DNA from: Methyloprofundus sp.
GTDB taxonomy: Bacteria; Pseudomonadota; Gammaproteobacteria; Methylococcales; Methylomonadaceae
Length of the DNA stretch: 8,713 nt
Direction: 5' to 3'
Assembly: GCA_030636485.1 (NCBI GenBank)
Contig: DAOVWV010000041.1
Span: 1-8,713 of the forward strand
Part shown: positions 5,903-8,713 of the stretch, piece after piece
Numbering within the stretch: the stretch's first letter is position 1
Layout: every line of letters begins with the position of its first letter
The notes under the pieces: model-generated
Seen by the model: the letters and a program-made list of their open reading frames with translations, nothing else
Told to the model about the DNA's origin: nothing
Databases searched by the model: none
Translations under genes and position numbers: made by a program

Positions 5903-6961
5903 TTATTTTTCTGGAGTGCGTACTTTATCTAAAACCTGGATATTTTTGGAAGCATGCATGACTAATGCATAGCTAACACGCTCAAAGGTACGAAAAACCA
6001 GTGCGATTCCCGCTTCCTGATCAGGCAACTTCACTAATTCATTTTTATTTTTATGGAAGGGATCCTTGATCAGTTTACCCTTTTGCATAATACTGAGTAT
6101 ATGTCCCACTTTAAGTCCATTAACCTCTCCTTTGCTGAGAACAATAACATCATATTGCCCGATTTGCGTAACGCCATTGAGTACACTGATAATAGAACCT
6201 TGAATCAATTCATCTGGGGGAAGTGGGAAAAAGTTCAATGTTGAATTTTTCTCTGAGGTGGGCATTAATCTATCGCCACGACGAACTTCTCTTTTAGTAT
6301 TGGTAATAAGTAAGGTAGCTGGGTCGCCTAGGCTAAGAATAATATTGTCAGCAATATAGTTTGCTTCATAACCTAAGACTTTATTTGTTTCGGGGTCGGT
6401 ATATTTTTTTCCTGGGCGGTATGTGGTGTATGCAAGATAGTCAGGCTGTAAAATAGCACGTACAAAAATTTCGCTACCTGCCCCGGCGACTAGATGCTCA
6501 CCTGTAAAATCAATGATATAAGGCGCTCGCTCCAGATCTTTGTCATTGATGACTTTGGGAGAATTGAGAAAGGGGGCAATATCCTCGATTGGAATCATTG
6601 CAATGGCTTCAGCAGTACCTTCTGCACGCATATGTGGGTAAAGCATACGTTGGTTATTGTTATTAGCGACTCCCCCAAACTGACTATCAACACAGAGTTT
6701 AGGGTTACCATCAATATAGCAGAGTGATATGACATCCCCGGGATAAATAAGGTGCGGGTTTTTAATTTGCCCATTGTGTCGCCATACATTTGGCCACTCC
6801 CAAGGATTTTTTAAAAACCTGGCAGATATTCCCCACAGCGTATCCCCTTTAACAACAACATGTTGCATTGGATGGCCAGGATTGAGGGCGACGACATCAG
6901 CGAGACAGGAAAGGCTAACAGCGAGGGAAAGAATAAGTCCGATAATTGCTTTAGAAGCCAT
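5903..6961 (-). CDS. Exported LysM domain protein upstream of dprA
   Basis: This 352-residue LysM protein is predicted to be secreted and to bind peptidoglycan. I place the start at the ATG complementary to 6959-6961, with GGAA about 8 nt upstream; an in-frame TTG seven codons earlier has no ribosome binding site. Residues 1-21 are a signal peptide (K4, then a hydrophobic core ending SLSCLA). A Cys at 19 does not form a canonical lipobox. The LysM domain covers about 34-81, with HVVVKGDTLWGISARF and the closing NPHLIYPGDVISL. The remaining ~270 residues contain no motif I can name; they match the layout of the LysM proteins that precede dprA in many gammaproteobacteria. It is the first gene of the operon, 8 nt ahead of dprA. 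Its exact role is unknown. Confidence 0.92.
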   Translation of the reverse strand: MASKAIIGLILSLAVSLSCLADVVALNPGHPMQHVVVKGDTLWGISARFLKNPWEWPNVWRHNGQIKNPHLIYPGDVISLCYIDGNPKLCVDSQFGGVANNNNQRMLYPHMRAEGTAEAIAMIPIEDIAPFLNSPKVINDKDLERAPYIIDFTGEHLVAGAGSEIFVRAILQPDYLAYTTYRPGKKYTDPETNKVLGYEANYIADNIILSLGDPATLLITNTKREVRRGDRLMPTSEKNSTLNFFPLPPDELIQGSIISVLNGVTQIGQYDVIVLSKGEVNGLKVGHILSIMQKGKLIKDPFHKNKNELVKLPDQEAGIALVFRTFERVSYALVMHASKNIQVLDKVRTPEK

Positions 6962-7359
6962 GTTTTTATTCCAGTTTATCAAAAGGTAAGTGACTTAGTG
7001 TCGTTGTGAGTTTCTGTTTGCACAATCCTAAAAACATCAGTTGAATGTTATTTATTCTATTTTAGGGTAATGTGAAATTAGCACTGAGTCTGTTTAAGTA
7101 TAAAGTTTAGATGATTTCGGATAGAAATCCAGAAAAAACTTATGTTGATGTATTTTCAATAGGTTAGACAGGCTTGTCTTTGATGCGATTTTAAGAAAGT
7201 GTGATAGCTAAATGTCACTCTTCTATGTGATAAGAATAGCACCGCTTAGAGCGTATGTGAAGGGTGTAGGATTGGCTTTTAATTGTATGGTAATCGCTTT
7301 CTTTTTGGATTTAGGTTGAATTTTCGTGCTTAGGGTGTGTATTTTTCTTACTACTACTG
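6962..7359. other. Gene-poor spacer upstream of the LysM-dprA-smg-topA operon
   Basis: No coding region is supported here. The operon promoter should lie at its left part. A minus-strand TAGAAT at about 7054-7059 is a possible -10, without a good -35. A small perfect hairpin AGACA-GGCT-TGTCT lies at about 7167-7180. In many gammaproteobacteria the divergent genes def and fmt occupy this place; no trace of either is visible. Confidence 0.5.
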
Positions 7360-7545
7360 GTGGTTGATGGTGAGCAACTAAATAATGGTGCTATCATTGC
7401 TGGCGAATGGGAGCCACTTGGTGCCATTGTATTTTTACCTAAAGATAGGCTCGTCGTGAAGATGTTCGCTGTCGCCAGTGGCAAAGATAAAGGTGGTGTC
7501 TGTGCCGCTGATTTTGTCGCATTAACTGAGATGATTGACAAGTAA
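7360..7545 (+). CDS. Unrecognised short open reading frame, possibly a gene remnant
   Basis: A 61-codon frame starts at GTG 7360 and stops at TAA 7543-7545; it remains open upstream to 7315, where it would add a cysteine- and leucine-rich stretch (LGCVFLLLLVV). The composition looks protein-like (GEWEPLGAIVFLPKDRL, then FVALTEMIDK), and the antisense frame is the serine/threonine-rich kind that shadows real coding sequence. However, there is no Shine-Dalgarno before the GTG, and no ATG in the open region gives a longer product. It could be the 3' end of a decayed gene, a small membrane-anchored or exported protein with an unusual start, or chance. I recognise no family. Confidence 0.3.
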   Translation: MVDGEQLNNGAIIAGEWEPLGAIVFLPKDRLVVKMFAVASGKDKGGVCAADFVALTEMIDK

Positions 7546-7631
7546 CACGTTTGAATTTGATAGTGCTGGTGAGTTAATCCAGTGATTATTGAACGTTTTT
7601 TTTCGAGTTAGCTACTGGCAATTGATTGGAC

Positions 7632-8075
7632 TTAATAAAGCCAACCTGTTCTGAATGATACACCGGCAAATACGAATAAAATTGATAAAATAGTCACTGG
7701 CCAAATGTGCCAAGCCATAACACTAAGGTTCTTTTCACTGAGATTTGGTATTACACGTAATCGTGCATCTATTGCAAATCCAGCGGTGAGTGCCAACAAG
7801 ATAAATTTTAAAGCCAACGCATGTGTTAATGGATTTGAAAAATCGAACCAACCGCCTGTATCGGGAAGCATTCTGCTAGCAAGTAAAAAACCTGTGATTA
7901 CCTGAATAATAAGTGCTGGCATACCAATTTTTTCATATACAGACTCAAAGTTTAGCAGTTGCTCAGGTGATTTTTCTCTCAACACTTTGGGCAATATCAC
8001 AACAGACAGAACAATATGCCCGCCAGTCCAGATTGTCGCACCTAATATGTGAAAAAATAATAAAGTCCCATACAT
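7632..8075 (-). CDS. CopD-like four-helix inner-membrane protein
   Basis: This 147-residue protein consists almost wholly of four hydrophobic helices, at about 5-27, 52-70, 84-105 and 124-143. It starts MYGTLLFFHILGATIWTGGH. The first helix pairs H9 and H20 around a W-x-G-G, and further histidines stand at H85 (LTHALALKF) and H123 (AWHIWP). This arrangement resembles the CopD family and related small membrane proteins thought to handle copper or haem. Membrane histidines at helix ends suggest metal or haem ligation, an inference. The start ATG is preceded by TAGG about 8 nt away. It is monocistronic, with no copper gene (copC, copA, cueR) nearby, so a role in copper transport is not supported by context. 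HemJ-like proteins are a distant alternative. Confidence 0.8.
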   Translation of the reverse strand: MYGTLLFFHILGATIWTGGHIVLSVVILPKVLREKSPEQLLNFESVYEKIGMPALIIQVITGFLLASRMLPDTGGWFDFSNPLTHALALKFILLALTAGFAIDARLRVIPNLSEKNLSVMAWHIWPVTILSILFVFAGVSFRTGWLY

Positions 8076-8262
8076 AATTTTACCTATCTAGTTGTGTTAA
8101 AGGCTGCACCTAGTTATCGCCTAGATACTCGTTGTATATGTCATGTAACTGATCATGACCTCCAGCCTATAATAGCTTGTTTTCTGCTATCAGTTTTCAA
8201 TGAATACTTAATTTCGCGTTTATTCTTGAATTATTTACGGGTAAATGCAGATGAAAAGTTCA
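8076..8262. other. Spacer upstream of the CopD-like gene
   Basis: I see no gene here. An open frame on the plus strand (8094-8315) runs into a palindromic repeat, has no ribosome binding site and resembles nothing, so I do not call it. The spacer holds the palindrome at 8140-8159 and widely spaced AGGCTG/CAGCCT arms (about 8101-8106 and 8162-8167). Confidence 0.5.
8140..8159. promoter_or_regulatory. Palindrome GTCATG-N8-CATGAC upstream of the CopD-like gene
   Basis: Six-base perfect arms separated by 8 bp lie 65-84 nt upstream of the CopD-like start. The symmetry and location suit a dimeric repressor or activator site. No matching promoter hexamers are clear, and it does not resemble the CueR copper operator. 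The assignment is tentative. Confidence 0.25.
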
Positions 8263-8354
8263 TCATTCCCGAAGTCTGTTATCGGGAATCCACGTTGAAC
8301 ATGGATGCCTGCTAAAGCTGTGCCCACGCTTGACTGGGTAGCATGCAGGAATGA
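8263..8354. repeat. Double-hairpin palindromic repeat element (92 bp)
   Basis: The element is bounded by TCATTCC (8263-8269) and GGAATGA (8348-8354). Its first half forms ATTCCCGA...TCGGGAAT followed by CCA; its second half contains ATGGATGCC...GCATGCAGGAATGA with an inner CCCA/TGGG pair. The pattern 'TCATTCCCG - CGGGAATCCA - TGGAT - GGAATGACG' is a widespread dispersed palindromic repeat of proteobacterial intergenic regions. It has no coding potential and this copy is diverged in the inner arms. Confidence 0.7.
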
Positions 8355-8427
8355 CGGATTCTGCATAGTTCAGGTGGAAGTGGATAATGAGAAGTGAGTG
8401 ATTGTTTTTAACATACTGATATTTAAG

Positions 8428-8476
8428 TATTTATTTTACTATAGCTGAGAGTTGTACGTCATCAGTAAAATAAATA
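8428..8476. repeat. Perfect 13-bp AT-rich inverted repeat
   Basis: TATTTATTTTACT (8428-8440) and AGTAAAATAAATA (8464-8476) are exact reverse complements around a 23-bp spacer. The right arm, read on the minus strand, doubles as the T-rich tract after the msrA terminator hairpin. The repeat may be part of a bidirectional terminator or the ends of a lost small element. Confidence 0.6.
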
Positions 8477-8509
8477 TAATTGGGTAGGAGCGTGTACAGA
8501 CTTACCCAA
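8464..8509 (-). terminator. Intrinsic terminator overlapping the msrA stop codon
   Basis: On the minus strand TTGGGTA (8509-8503) pairs perfectly with TACCCAA (8486-8480) across a 16-nt loop, followed by TTATATTTATTTTACT. The 5' arm contains the last glycine codon and most of the TAA stop of msrA. A stem next to a U-rich tract right at the gene end is a plausible rho-independent terminator, although the loop is long and the tract is broken by A residues. Confidence 0.55.
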
Positions 8510-8713
8510 AGGAAACGCCACAGCCTCCTAAGCCACAATAACCATCAGGATGTTTGGCTAGATATTGCTGGTGTTCATTTTCAGCATAATAAAAAACCGG
8601 TGCGGGAATAATTTCCGTGCTTATTTTTCCTAGACCTGATGCTGTGAGTTTTTGTTGATAATGCTGTTTTGTATCCTGTGCAGCAGCCAGCTGATTTTTA
8701 TCGGTCGCATAAA
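8502..8713 (-). CDS. msrA: Peptide methionine sulfoxide reductase MsrA (C-terminal part, cut by window edge)
   Basis: The C-terminal 70 residues of MsrA, which reduces methionine-S-sulfoxide in proteins, run in from the right edge. Recognisable family features are Y-x-x-x-L near the middle, the conserved [18 protein letters not shown] segment (acid and histidine of the substrate pocket region), and the terminal [17 protein letters not shown]. The GYCGLGG cysteine corresponds to a resolving cysteine of MsrA; a second cysteine follows four residues later, where many relatives have T or I (GGTGVS, GGIGV). The catalytic GCFWG motif lies outside the window. The stop TAA is the complement of 8502-8504 and falls inside a terminator-like hairpin. 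Confidence 0.95.
   Translation of the reverse strand, partial: YATDKNQLAAAQDTKQHYQQKLTASGLGKISTEIIPAPVFYYAENEHQQYLAKHPDGYCGLGGCGVSFG

Noticed and set aside
6962..6982. TTG start for the LysM protein seven codons upstream
   Set aside because: No ribosome binding site precedes it, while the ATG at 6961 has GGAA at suitable distance and gives a cleaner signal peptide.
7311..7541. 76-codon minus-strand open frame
   Set aside because: Serine/threonine/proline-rich without motifs and opposite a more protein-like plus-strand frame; no ribosome binding site seen.
8094..8315. 73-codon plus-strand open frame
   Set aside because: It extends into the palindromic repeat at 8263-8354, has no ribosome binding site and resembles no family.

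Overview
The window reads as chromosomal DNA of an AT-rich (about 40% GC by eye) gammaproteobacterium. The best evidence is the minus-strand run LysM protein, dprA, smg, topA; smg (DUF494) beside dprA is a proteobacterial, mainly gamma/beta, arrangement. Two dispersed hairpin repeats of types common in free-living gammaproteobacteria agree with this. I cannot name a genus.

Layout. Positions 1-290 (minus) hold the N-terminal third of an ABC transporter ATPase. Positions 389-1742 form a small accessory patch with two type II toxin-antitoxin loci. The first (minus) is a Phd/YefM antitoxin whose overlapping PIN toxin is reduced to 14 codons. The second (plus) is a FitA-like ribbon-helix-helix antitoxin overlapping a VapC/FitB PIN toxin. 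Two 121-bp non-autonomous transposable elements (MITEs) sit here in opposite orientation. One lies upstream of the antitoxin promoter; the other has inserted inside the toxin gene. The stranded 3' end of the toxin reading frame is still legible beyond it.

Positions 1948-6961 (minus) form the housekeeping block: an exported LysM protein, DprA (DNA processing for transformation), Smg, and DNA topoisomerase I with four C-terminal zinc ribbons. Gaps of 8, 38 and 18 nt suggest one operon. Positions 6962-7631 are gene-poor, with one unrecognised short open frame at 7360-7545. Then come a four-helix CopD-like membrane protein (7632-8075, minus), a repeat-rich spacer with a double-hairpin palindromic element (8263-8354), and the C-terminal part of methionine sulfoxide reductase MsrA (8502-8713, minus).

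The most interesting region is 389-1742. In both toxin-antitoxin loci the antitoxin is intact and the toxin is broken, once by truncation and once by MITE insertion. The insertion replaces the last 24 residues of the toxin, including the fourth acidic residue of the PIN site, with seven element-encoded residues. I see no evidence of a wholly new system; the value lies in the MITE family and in this record of toxin decay.
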